Source: Aquatica leii (lineage: Eukaryota; Arthropoda; Insecta; Coleoptera; Lampyridae). Taken from it: DNA of 64,000 nt. Position 1 is the stretch's first letter. The number at the start of each line of letters is the position of its first letter. Shown here piece by piece: positions 35,101 through 41,201 of the stretch. The notes beneath the pieces are model-generated. The model was given only the letters and a program-made list of their open reading frames with translations. It ran no database searches and was not told the DNA's origin. The translations under genes were made by a program, and so were the position numbers. The DNA is taken from contig CM069432.1 in NCBI GenBank assembly GCA_035610365.1, positions 23,002,354 through 23,066,353 of the forward strand, in the 5' to 3' direction.

Positions 35101-37129
35101 TTTCTCCTCGTTTTCATTAAGATGTAACCAAAATAAAGTAAATTGAGGTTATGTTATCAACTAACCCTTAGTTTTGTGTGCCTGGATATTGCTTACCTTT
35201 TTAGTAAATCAGTAAAAATTGTCATTTTTAACGTATCTTGCTTTCCCTTCAAGATATGGATTTTTTTTCTAAAAAAATCGTTGCAGGCAGGATTCGAACC
35301 TAGATTATATTTGCGAATGTTATTTAAATTATAAAAAAAATATCTAATAAACTGTTAAAGTTAGAATTTTTTTATCTGAATCAATTGTTAGGAAGAATTA
35401 TCTCTATAAGAAACTATAAAAATAATTCAAAAGTGTTTGATGGCAGAGCCATCTCATAGTATAATTTTACTATGTGTCTAAAGTTAACTATAAATAGCTA
35501 TAAACGACGGTAAATACGTTGAATTAGTTTAACACCCGCGAAAATCAGCTTTGAATAATTCGTCGGGATAAAACCACAACGTAAAAGGACATTGGGGGTA
35601 AGCAATGTCAATGCAATTGTGCAAACGCCACCAGAGTGAACTACTAGACTAGTAAAATTATACTATGAGATGGCTCTGCCATCAAACATTTTTGAATTGT
35701 AACTTCGTCGTACTTAAATATAAGCTATAAGGGGCGTCAATGCAATTGTGGGAACTACATTAGAGTGTATCTCCTACTGCTGATGAGCCCCAAAAAGGCG
35801 AAACGGCCGTCCAGTAGTTCACTCTGGTGGCGTTTGCACAATTGCATTGACATTGCTTACCCCCAATGTCCTTTTACGTTGTGGTTTTATCCCGACGAAT
35901 TATTCAAAGCTGATTTTGAATTTCGCGGGTGTTTGCAAACGTCCAAAATTATATAAAAAAAAAACTGTTAAAAATGGCGGATACACGTACTTCCGGCTTC
36001 TTTATCAGACCAGCTCCATACCAAATTTCAAGTTACTAGGACTTTTGGTTCAAAAATAATCGTGAGTATATCGTTACACACACACAGATACCCAAATTCT
36101 TTTTGTCAAAAATTTTCCTTATAGAAAAGTACAAAAGAAGAAATTTTAGATATTCCAAATTTCAATTTAATTAAATAATTGTTGAGATTGCAGTTAAAAC
36201 AGAAATCAAAGTATAAACTAGAACTCGTCTCACGTAAAATTGGGAACGTCAATGACTTTTCGCGCATCTAATATAGTACCAGTAAGCGATATAACGTACT
36301 TATCAAAACAATATGTATTTAAAACTACACGTTTGATAATCATAGTCAACTGCATTGTAAAAAGAGTGTTAAATGATATGAAACTAATATTGCATTGGAT
36401 AACTTTCATCTTCAAGAAAGATTCCAAAACATTTAAAAATTAAATAGATACATATGAATAATTTGGTTATTATGATTTTTAATAACAATTTTTTTGTAAC
36501 ATAAACATGTGACTTGTCGGAATAAAGTTATGATGTGCACGTGCTTATCCTATCTACTAAACATGCGATATGTTTCAAAATAATGGTGATTTAGATAAAA
36601 AAGTGTTTTGAACAAATCTATTTACAATTTATCTAAGAATGTACTTTCACTGTAAACCTTTTATTTTTAAGAGTATCTACTAATCTTTTGAATTAAACAA
36701 TGGCGCATTAAAAAGGTGGCGTTAAGAAATCGAAATGCATGATTGTACGCTACTGTAGTCTAATCGCGGATAAAGAGGCGGTATTTTACATAAATGCGTT
36801 CTTGCGTTGATCCTCTTTGTAGCTGGTTATAGTAAATATTCATACATGTATATACTGTAGTAAATTGTTTACCTTTGCAACAATGCCATACCGTCGAAGA
36901 GATGTTTAAATTCGTAATTGCCTACTTTTAATAGTCCAGGTCCGTTTCGAAGCAACGCGCCATTAAGCCACAGCGGAATTGATCCTAAAAAAACAAGTTA
37001 TAAATTGTTATTAACTGTTATTATTAACTTACCTGTTATTTTGCCATCAATAGGTATAGTTACTTCTTTTTCACAAGAACGTAAATAAATATTGTCATAT
37101 TTTGGAATATGCTGCCCGTCCTCTTCCAT
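10108..37129 (-). CDS. ninaB-like: Carotenoid isomero-oxygenase-like gene A (12 exons)
   Basis: Member of the carotenoid cleavage oxygenase family (NinaB/BCO1/RPE65): non-haem iron enzymes that split carotenoids, and in insects couple cleavage with isomerisation to make visual retinal. Exons, minus strand: 37129-37033, 36984-36873, 22597-22451, 22410-22208, 22160-22083, 22031-21939, 21886-21762, 11167-10991, 10943-10721, 10539-10478, 10429-10331, 10278-10108. They sum to 1587 nt with consistent phases, GT-AG borders and one terminal stop: 528 residues, a usual family length. The four iron histidines are at about 180 (HTSHPQ), 241 (PSYMHSFG), 311 (FFYFHTIN) and 522 (GFHGWY); spacing closely follows human BCO1 (172, 237, 308, 514). 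The start is the first ATG in exon 1; an acceptor-like AG four bases upstream of it leaves room for an earlier 5' exon. Introns 2 and 7 hold the transposons. Substrate is not deducible. Confidence 0.9.
10576..10690. repeat. Short inverted repeat in intron 9 of gene A
   Basis: Both ends carry CGCACGCGCCG-type GC-rich sequence in inverted orientation (ACCGCACGCGCCG at left, CGGCGCGTGCGAT at right) around an AT-rich centre. The segment accounts for most of the extra length of this 181-nt intron over its 40-55 nt siblings. It resembles a tiny MITE or foldback insertion; no target duplication is certain. Confidence 0.4.
11530..11895 (+). repeat. 5' LTR/leader fragment of gypsy relic C1
   Basis: Matches, in the same order, the LTR end of relic D (30010-30300) and, inverted, the C2 5' region (20500-21000). 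Shared landmarks are a TATAAATA box near 11633, CAGTGTTAAGAAAATTATTC, TAAATAAATAAG and TATCCGCGGA. The leader then jumps straight into the C-terminal protease region, so gag and most of protease are deleted. Confidence 0.6.
11896..15096 (+). pseudogene. Gypsy relic C1 pol (protease end, RT, RNase H, integrase)
   Basis: Plus-strand Ty3/gypsy pol in several broken frames. The RT carries [20 protein letters not shown] near 12515, GYWQVELEP near 12700 and YLDDVIVVG near 12869, so the catalytic YLDD is kept. In-frame stops occur near 12752 and 13070. RNase H is degraded (13080-13650). Integrase keeps the HH and CC zinc residues (13990-14130) and the first catalytic Asp ([10 protein letters not shown]), but the SDQG around the second Asp is deleted near 14376. 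The tail ends at [12 protein letters not shown] near 15090, where C2 begins in opposite orientation. It is non-functional. Confidence 0.8.
15097..15254 (-). repeat. Truncated 3' LTR of gypsy relic C2
   Basis: On the minus strand it starts TGTTGGTCTGTAG at 15254 just beyond the C2 pol end, the same LTR start as D (28387) and the inverted LTR at 33607. It is cut off after about 158 bp at the motif TTCTGTCCCAGAACAG, exactly where C1 begins. Confidence 0.6.
15337..18600 (-). pseudogene. Gypsy relic C2 pol (RT, RNase H, integrase, C-terminal tail)
   Basis: Minus-strand pol of the same family as C1. RT occupies about 18500-17690; its catalytic box reads YLPD rather than YLDD (17930-17960). RNase H is the best-kept block (17684-17112: [16 protein letters not shown] ... 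[15 protein letters not shown] ... [10 protein letters not shown]). Integrase follows (17079-15929) with [12 protein letters not shown] and LDQGRNFES, but the catalytic Glu region reads GMAKRMNR, a Glu-to-Lys change. The C-terminal tail ([18 protein letters not shown]) ends at 15337. Stops and frameshifts separate the blocks. Confidence 0.8.
18603..19262 (-). pseudogene. Gypsy relic C2 aspartic protease
   Basis: A 219-codon open frame with the retropepsin layout: [14 protein letters not shown] (normally DTGA or DSGA; here Gly is Glu), then [27 protein letters not shown], the ILGMD-like second motif. It then runs into the linker shared with C1 ([11 protein letters not shown]) and D. The damaged active site argues for an inactive enzyme. 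Confidence 0.7.
19407..20399 (-). pseudogene. Gypsy relic C2 gag with N-terminal coiled coil
   Basis: Minus-strand gag beginning [13 protein letters not shown] near 20399. Several repeats of the [11 protein letters not shown] type follow (20360-20230), predicting a coiled coil, then the capsid-like core [20 protein letters not shown] through [20 protein letters not shown] (19814-19407). Stops interrupt the middle. No zinc knuckle is clear before the protease. Confidence 0.65.
20687..21000 (-). repeat. 5' LTR of gypsy relic C2 with primer-binding site
   Basis: On the minus strand this ends GGAACTTAACA at 20687 and is followed by TGGTATCAGGTGTC, which resembles an initiator-Met tRNA primer site. 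Its body matches the C1 and D LTRs inverted (GCAGTGTT-, AAATAAATAAG-, AACGCGTGTGCGAT-like landmarks). The outer border near 21000 is approximate. Confidence 0.55.
21098..21141 (+). ncRNA. Type I hammerhead ribozyme (HHR2)
   Basis: All core elements are in order. Stem I CCAGTG (21098-21103) pairs perfectly with CACTGG (21136-21141). CTGAGGA (21104-21110) matches the core CUGANGA. Stem II is GTCC/GGAC (21111-21114, 21120-21123) with loop AAATA. GAAA is 21124-21127. A minimal stem III has the A-U and C-G pairs with loop AGCT (21128-21133), and GTC ends at 21135, the expected cleavage site. A very short stem III is typical of hammerheads in Penelope-like and related retroelements. The sequence upstream resembles that of HHR1. 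Confidence 0.8.
21762..22597 (-). CDS. ninaB-like: Gene A exons 3-7
   Basis: Exon 3 (22597-22451) encodes [19 protein letters not shown] to PDPCQSIFQ. Exon 4 (22410-22208) encodes [20 protein letters not shown] and ends at [11 protein letters not shown], with the first iron histidine. Exon 5 (22160-22083) encodes [20 protein letters not shown] and uses a weak donor GTTTGT. Exon 6 (22031-21939) encodes [14 protein letters not shown] with the second histidine. Exon 7 (21886-21762) encodes [13 protein letters not shown] and ends before a strong donor GTAAGT. Introns are 40, 47, 51 and 52 nt. Every exon matches gene B in position and phase. Confidence 0.9.
22723..24405. mobile_element. TA-flanked MITE split by a solo LTR
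   Basis: Inverted termini of about 37 bp start CAGAGTGTCATTGAAATA at left and, inverted, CAAGGTTTCATTAAAATA at right; both continue to TGCGCATATTTTCAGG. TA dinucleotides flank both ends (22721-22722, 24406-24407). Without the inserted LTR (22919-24098) the element is about 503 bp and non-coding. This fits a non-autonomous Tc1/mariner-type element in intron 2 of gene A. Confidence 0.65.
22919..24098 (-). repeat. Solo LTR, family 1, with ACTT duplication
   Basis: A 1180-bp LTR from TGTTACAAG to CACGTAACA, homologous to LTR2 and LTR3, with no internal sequence on either side. Four-base direct repeats ACTT flank it (22915-22918 and 24099-24102), as expected for LTR-element insertion. It sits inside the MITE, so it is the younger insertion. 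Confidence 0.85.
24406..25450. other. Intron 2 sequence without a recognised feature
   Basis: About 1 kb of AT-rich sequence between the MITE and gypsy relic D. I found no conserved reading frame, long inverted repeat or match to other segments of the window. Confidence 0.5.
25450..28386 (+). pseudogene. Gypsy relic D pol
   Basis: Same family as C1 and C2, plus strand. It begins in the protease-RT linker (RVLLSKDV near 25497, [12 protein letters not shown] near 25552). RT (25755-26560) is heavily frameshifted; only pieces such as MPFGLCNAL and YLDDVI remain. Integrase is the best block (27027-27764, one open frame): [48 protein letters not shown] and [13 protein letters not shown], so the zinc residues and two catalytic Asp are kept. 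The next part reads [13 protein letters not shown], keeping the Glu. A second frame (27820-28167) encodes the C-terminal region with [20 protein letters not shown]. The tail reads [20 protein letters not shown] near 28230. Confidence 0.75.
28387..30423 (+). repeat. 3' LTR of relic D, interrupted by another LTR
   Basis: Starts TGTTGGTCTGTAG at 28387 and ends ATCGTTACA at 30423. Positions 30010-30300 carry the TATAAATA box near 30079 and the AAATAAATAAG and TATCCGCGGA landmarks shared with the C1 LTR. The left 264 bp and right 426 bp are separated by a reversed family-1 LTR (28651-29997). Confidence 0.6.
28651..29997 (-). repeat. Reverse-orientation family-1 LTR nested in the D LTR
   Basis: Ends GCTTGTAACA at 29997, the inverse of the family-1 start. 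Matching landmarks inverted against the solo LTR include GGAAAGCGCTTTCTTC (29257), GTCACTCACGAAAC (29339), CTGGCGCCCTTAAGTAT (29892) and the CGACTGTTGTGAGTTGGCCG end. The left border is approximate and no clean target duplication is visible. Confidence 0.55.
30777..30932. repeat. 156-bp near-perfect hairpin
   Basis: Two arms of about 72 bp, differing at only a few positions, surround the 13-nt loop CGAAACGTCGCAA. Arms run from AATTTTAAAAATTTGATC through CTTCTTTTAGGAGGTTGGAT to CTACTTCAGTAA and back. It sits in the left-arm insertion of the large inverted repeat. Its size and symmetry fit a foldback/MITE or a palindrome made during DNA rearrangement. Confidence 0.75.
31059..32720 (-). repeat. 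Minus-strand gypsy LTR carrying a foldback insertion
   Basis: Minus-strand LTR of the C/D family, start TGATCAACAGTTACC at 32720 and end TTCGTTACA at 31059. It is correctly placed as 3' LTR of the pol piece at 32762-33440. The foldback element at 31455-32466 splits it. Confidence 0.55.
31455..32466. mobile_element. Foldback element with ~350-bp inverted arms
   Basis: The left arm (31455-31790) is the reverse complement of the right arm (about 32095-32466) over long near-identical blocks such as AGTTAAACACCCAGACTTAG, TTGATCTTTGTCTTAGAGGA and TAATACTGGTAGCCAAGATT. The right arm has about 45 extra bases near 32260-32310. The unpaired middle is about 300 bp. No protein is encoded; the only open frame (32025-32243) is arm sequence. 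The inverted LTR copy at 33605-34141 lacks it. Long arms without coding capacity fit a foldback or MULE-like non-autonomous element. Confidence 0.7.
32762..33440 (-). pseudogene. Gypsy C-terminal pol fragment (relic E)
   Basis: Minus-strand frames encode the end of pol as in C2 and [39 protein letters not shown], and upstream remnants of the integrase C-terminal region (SRYDVKAQ near 33350). It stops next to the 3' LTR at 32720. Only this tail of the element remains, in the centre of the large inverted repeat. Confidence 0.65.
33607..34141 (+). repeat. Inverted second gypsy LTR
   Basis: Plus-strand LTR TGTTGGTCTGCAGTTACC ... TTCGTTACA of the C/D family, opposite in orientation to the LTR at 31059-32720. 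It contains TATATAAAAA near 33816 and TTATCCGCGGAC near 34031. A single transposition does not give LTRs in opposite orientation, so this is a rearrangement product. Confidence 0.6.
34413..35423. other. Intron 2 sequence with an isolated tRNA-like B box
   Basis: Mostly featureless AT-rich sequence. At 35290-35300 the minus strand reads GGTTCGAATCC, a perfect RNA polymerase III B box, inside GGTTCGAATCCTGCCTGC. No A box or acceptor stem can be found upstream on that strand, so it is at most a SINE or tRNA remnant. Confidence 0.35.
35424..35699. mobile_element. 276-bp MITE with ~48-bp inverted termini
   Basis: Left terminus 35424-35472 and right terminus 35651-35699 are inverted copies with about one mismatch. 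Both contain GATGGCAGAGCCATCTCATA followed by GTATAATTTTACTA. The middle (35530-35647) is the reverse complement of 35812-35940. No coding capacity. The target duplication is ambiguous because the ends run into AT-rich flank. Confidence 0.65.
35530..35940. repeat. Inverted Penelope-like arms around the ribozyme
   Basis: Positions 35530-35647, inverted, match 35812-35940 almost base for base over 116 bp (shared GGTGGCGTTTGCACAATTGC, then TTACCCCCAATGTCC), apart from six extra bases in the right arm. Homology starts at the 3' strand of ribozyme stem I, at the predicted cleavage site of HHR1. No reverse transcriptase or GIY-YIG sequence is present, so the Penelope label rests on the ribozyme type alone. 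Confidence 0.55.
35774..35817 (+). ncRNA. Type I hammerhead ribozyme (HHR1)
   Basis: Complete fold: stem I CTACTG (35774-35779) with CAGTAG (35812-35817), six perfect pairs. Core CTGATGA is 35780-35786. Stem II is GCC/GGC (35787-35789, 35797-35799) with loop CCAAAAA. GAAA is 35800-35803. Minimal stem III has A-U and C-G pairs and loop GGCC (35804-35809). GTC ends at 35811, with cleavage predicted between 35811 and 35812. It shares upstream sequence (ACTACATTAGAGTGTAT) with HHR2 but has different stem sequences that still pair, so the fold is conserved. Confidence 0.85.
36873..37129 (-). CDS. ninaB-like: Gene A exons 1-2 (N-terminus)
   Basis: Exon 1 (37129-37033) encodes [20 protein letters not shown] to DGKIT with donor GTAAGT. 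Exon 2 (36984-36873) encodes [20 protein letters not shown] and [15 protein letters not shown], the diagnostic N-terminal signature of the family (P-x-W-L-x-G-x-L-x-R-N-G-P-G ... H-x-F-D-G). The 48-nt intron has AG/GT borders. Exon 2 ends CAAAG and joins exon 3 in frame across a 14.3-kb intron. An acceptor-like CTAG lies at 37135-37138 just upstream. Confidence 0.9.
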
Positions 37130-37138
37130 TTCACCTAG

Positions 37139-38099
37139 TTTAATAATTACACTTTTGGATGAGATCTAACTTTATTATTATTAAATTCATAAATTGAACG
37201 CTTAATTATTATTTATTATAGATAATGTTTACACGATATTTGGATAGTTATGTTTAAAGTGTTCATTTAGATTAGACACAACTATATATGTTATCGCCAA
37301 AAAAAAATTTATCAATAACGTTAAAAAATGATAAGCTTAAATTGTTTACTATTAGCAAATGTAGATACAGAATTCTAAGAAATATTTCAAAATAGGATCA
37401 TAAACCAACAAAAAAAGATTAGCATAAAAAAAAAGAAATAAACAGTGAAAGCAGGTCTAAAAGAATAATTTGTGTAACAAGCGTATAGCTTAACGAACGT
37501 TGAATGTGAGTGAGTTATGCGATGAAACTTTTGACCAGAGTAACGTATATTATTTTTTTGTGTCGCCTTTAGTAAATTTTTTTTTGATTGATGATTGGTA
37601 TTACATTAATTACTAAATTTGTCAAGTTAGACATTAACTTTAACACAAAAAAATTTTTACAAATTCTAAATTTGGTTGTAACATTTTTTGTTATTCCTTC
37701 TTAACATATTTATTCCATATTTGATACACATTTCAGTTGGTAGTTACGCAATTGACTTTTCCCAGTTTAACAGCGTAGTAAACATTCTTAAAATATTTAA
37801 GTAATATCTCACGGTTTAGTAATAATAATTGAATGAGTGAATAACTTTATGTCTTGAATCTTTGCTGAGGTAAAAGAAGTTTTTTCGTTCCTTTCTTTCT
37901 ATCGTAACACATCTTTTGGGACCACGTGTAAAATCATAGCCAATCTTATCGATATAACGTCTAAAATGAATTGTGTATACCTACCACTAATATCTGGAAA
38001 TTTTTCATTGCGATTGTTAGTTCTCATTTCTGTTTATGTTAAACAAAAACAATGGTATATTACATGTAGTGTGGGAAAAGTTGTGGTTTTTTACATAAA
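37139..38099. other. Upstream flank of gene A
   Basis: AT-rich sequence that must hold the promoter or further 5' exons of gene A; neither can be pinned down. A stretch near 37520-37575 resembles intron 7 sequence at 11226-11285 (shared AGAGTAACGTA, then ATTATTTTTGTGT). Confidence 0.4.
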
Positions 38100-38412
38100 T
38101 TAATCAGTTGTATTTGTTTTAGCGGGGTAAAAATAATAAAATTAAAGAAAAAAAGTGGACATGAATTTCGTCACGAAAAGAAAAACAAAGTTCTACTCAA
38201 TTTGGCAAAATCATGTCCAAAAACAATTTTGATTAAAAAACCTGACGGCCCATCTAAAGATGAAAATCTTGAATCACATACAAAAAACAAAATGTTTGAA
38301 GAAGCAGAATTTGTTAGCTTGTCTTCACTGTCACACTCATCAAATCTTCATTATTCCAAAACGATAGAGAATTAACAGACGGCCTCCTCGGCGATGAATC
38401 AATGTTCCGATT

Positions 38413-39497
38413 TGTAACGTGCACATTTTTTTCGATTGAATACATCTGTTTTTAATTAACATTTTTGTGTTCATTGTTTATGTAAATTCTTTTGCGCAAT
38501 GCATTTGACGCATTGCACATGCGTTTTTGAGCCTTCTTCTTAAGTACGAAGTCATCCTCCTCCATCTTACGTTTCGCAATGAGGTGAAGCAGACATTTTT
38601 TTGCGTGCTGCAAAAAGTGGAATTACCACTTATTTAATTTGTGTTTGTGAATTTTTGCCCTAATGGTGAAAATTATTTATGCCGGCGTTTGTAGTAGTAC
38701 TTTCGTTTGGTAGTAGCACTTTCGTTTGGTAGTAGCACTTGCGTTTCGTAGAATTTGCGAAAAATAGAATAAAACCCGTTAATTCGAAGGGGTAAGTCAT
38801 TTTTGTTTTGATCCGAATTGTGTAATTCATCGCAATTTACGTTTTAGTTTTTTTTCTGGATTTTTGGTTTCGTTCTTATACGATGTTTTTAAGTATGGAA
38901 ATCTTATGAGTACGATTTCGATCTTTATACGTCTGCGATTATGGAAACTACGATCTACGGTTATCGATTTTATTGATTTAAAAGGCAAGATATCAATCAA
39001 ATCTTCGTGAAAGAAATAAATATACGATTTACGGAAATTGCATCATTTCAATGAGTCATGATGACTACACCCTAATAAGAAGTTGCGCAATTCGTAAGTG
39101 GTAAAAACCTTCAAGGACACGTATGTAAATAATCTGTAATTATTAGTTTTAAGTTAAGTTTTGTTTTTGGTTTCAATATTTAACCATTTTAATATAAAAA
39201 AATATTGTGGCGTCCAACTTATAAAATTTTTGTATTTATCAAATTGAAAATTATTAATCTTAAGTAACGTAAGAATTCCCACGACTCTAATTATATAAAT
39301 CTGAAAATTTCTCATTGCTCTTATGTAGTTTGTTTTTAATGTGTGTTTTGAATAAATATTTTTGTGAGCTGGCTGGTGCATTCATTTATTTGTTATGCGT
39401 TTGTTTTTTGTTAAAGTAAATTATATTACGTAGGTAACTGAAGTATGTTACATATTTGTGTTACATATTTGGCACCGATAAATTGTATTATGTTACA
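38413..39497 (+). repeat. 5' LTR of element F
   Basis: 1085 bp, TGTAACGTGCAC ... TATTATGTTACA. A 21-bp unit (GTAGTAGCACTTTCGTTTG-like) occurs three times near 38692-38757, against two in the 3' LTR. AATAAATA near 39348 is a candidate polyadenylation signal. Confidence 0.92.
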
Positions 39498-39501
39498 TAT
39501 T

Positions 39502-39519
39502 TGGCGCCCAACGTGGGGC
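39502..39519 (+). other. Primer-binding site of element F
   Basis: TGGCGCCCAACGTGGGGC, four bases after the 5' LTR. It equals the known complement of the 3' end of tRNA-Lys(1,2) and matches the site of the pol-deleted array at 8890-8906. Confidence 0.9.
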
Positions 39520-39830
39520 TAGAGAAAATTCTAACGTTACTGAAATTTTGATTTGATATTTTTTGTGTTTTATGTATTATGATATGTTTATATTTTTGTG
39601 TATTATAACTATGTTAATGTGTTATGTAAGGTTTATCACTTGTTCGACGAAGGTAAAATACGATTCAACTCAAGTTTACGATACGATTCGAATTAATACG
39701 TTTGATATGATTGATCTTGATTTTGTTTCTGATTTTGTTTTCTACATTGTTGTACGATTGGGTTTGTGATTTTGAATTGTTTTCTGTGTACGAATTCAAC
39801 ATTTTGTTTTGATATTTTGAATTTTTGAAA

Positions 39831-41201
39831 ATGGAACCAAATCATTTGAAGAGTAATGAAATTGTTTTCGAACTTTTGTGTCGTGGTTTACAACCACAGG
39901 ATAATCAAATGTTACGTAAAGCTCAATTGCGTGGACAATTACGTAAGGAACGTAATGAACCTTCTGTTTCGTTTATTCAACCTTATGATGATTACGAAAA
40001 GAATGTTTCTCAAATAGAAGAATCTTTAGCTGATCTTTGGGATTTACTAAATTCTGAAAATGTTACTTCTTTGGTTTGTACTCGTGTTAATACTCGTCTT
40101 TTGCATTTAGAAAATTAGAATTAATCTATTGAAGCCTTCTGGTAAAGAACAAATTTCGAAGAAAAATGATTTAAATACGCAGTTATTAACTTTGCAAGGT
40201 CTTCTTATCGAACATTCTGAGTCACAAATTGAAAATGATTTAAGTAAACTTAATATGTCCGCTATGCCTTCGAATAATTCTTATGTACAACAATCTACAG
40301 TTAGGTCAGTATCAGTTTACAAATGGGGTATAAAATTTTCTGGAAATAAAGGAAAAGAGAGTGTTATGTCATTTTTAGAAAAAATTGAAGATTATTGTGA
40401 ATCTCGACATGTTTCTGAACAAGAATTATTCATTTCTGCTAACGATTTATTTGCTGATAATGGTTTGTTATGGTACCGTAGTATTAAACATAAAGTTAGC
40501 AATTGGTCTGATTTAGTCAAGTGTCTTAAAAGAGATTTCCTTCCGTCTAATTACGAATATGATTTATTAAATGAAATACGAAATAGAACACAAGGTCCGC
40601 ATGAAGATGTTTTCTTTTACATTATGTCAGTTGAAGCTTTGTATCGTCGTTTGGAAACTCAGCCTTCCGAATCCGAAATTATTGATCAAATTTTAAGAAA
40701 TTTGAACCCTTATTTTTCCGAACGTGTTAGTTTACATGATGTCGACACTTTGGATCGTTTGAAAGAATTATGTCGTAAAGTTCAAGATGTCAAGTCACGT
40801 ATTGATAAATACCATCCGCCTCCACAGAAACGTTCAGTTTTGTTAGAACCAGATTTAGCTTATGTTGGTTTACGTAATTCGTTTGATATTGTGTCATCTG
40901 TGAATAATTCTGATTTGAATGTTAAGAAATGCTTTAACTGTGGTTATCCAGGTCATATGCATAGACAATGCCCAAAACTGCATCAATATTTTGTTTTGGA
41001 AGTGGTAAGAAGGATTATTATCGAATTACTTGTCCTACTTGCAACCCAAAAAACGAGTTGAGTGGTATCGTTCCAACTCAAAGTCGATCCGTTTACGTCA
41101 ATACCAAATCCGAGGCGATACCAAATAGTTCAACCAATCAAAGTTTTTCTCCAAAAAGCAAACACAACCAGCCAAAAGAAAAAAAGAATTTCCGTCAGTA
41201 A
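39831..41201 (+). pseudogene. Element F gag (frameshifted) with zinc knuckles
   Basis: The N-terminal frame MEPNHLKSNEIVFELLCRGL ends at 40118 and continues one frame over from 40111, probably a 1-nt loss. The core (WGIKFSGNKGKESVMSFLEK, DFLPSNYEYDLLNEIRNRT) resembles the array gag. A clean CCHC knuckle CFNCGYPGHMHRQC sits at 40930-40971. Directly after it, in the gag frame, C CCA AAA (40971-40977) allows a -1 shift. The -1 frame continues with a second knuckle-like CFGSGKKDYYRITC up to 41201, while the 0 frame stops at 41061. Confidence 0.75.

Noticed and set aside
35283-35302. tRNA gene on the minus strand
   Set aside because: Only the B box/T-arm sequence is present; no A box, anticodon arm or acceptor stem is recognisable.
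36230-36443. Overlapping 65-67 codon frames between the ribozyme region and gene A exon 2
   Set aside because: No match to carotenoid oxygenase exons or TE domains, and exon 2 joins exon 3 in frame without anything from here.
39154-39381. Minus-strand 75-codon frame repeated at 45676-45903 as a gene pair
   Set aside because: Both lie in the two LTRs of element F and are identical because the LTRs are.
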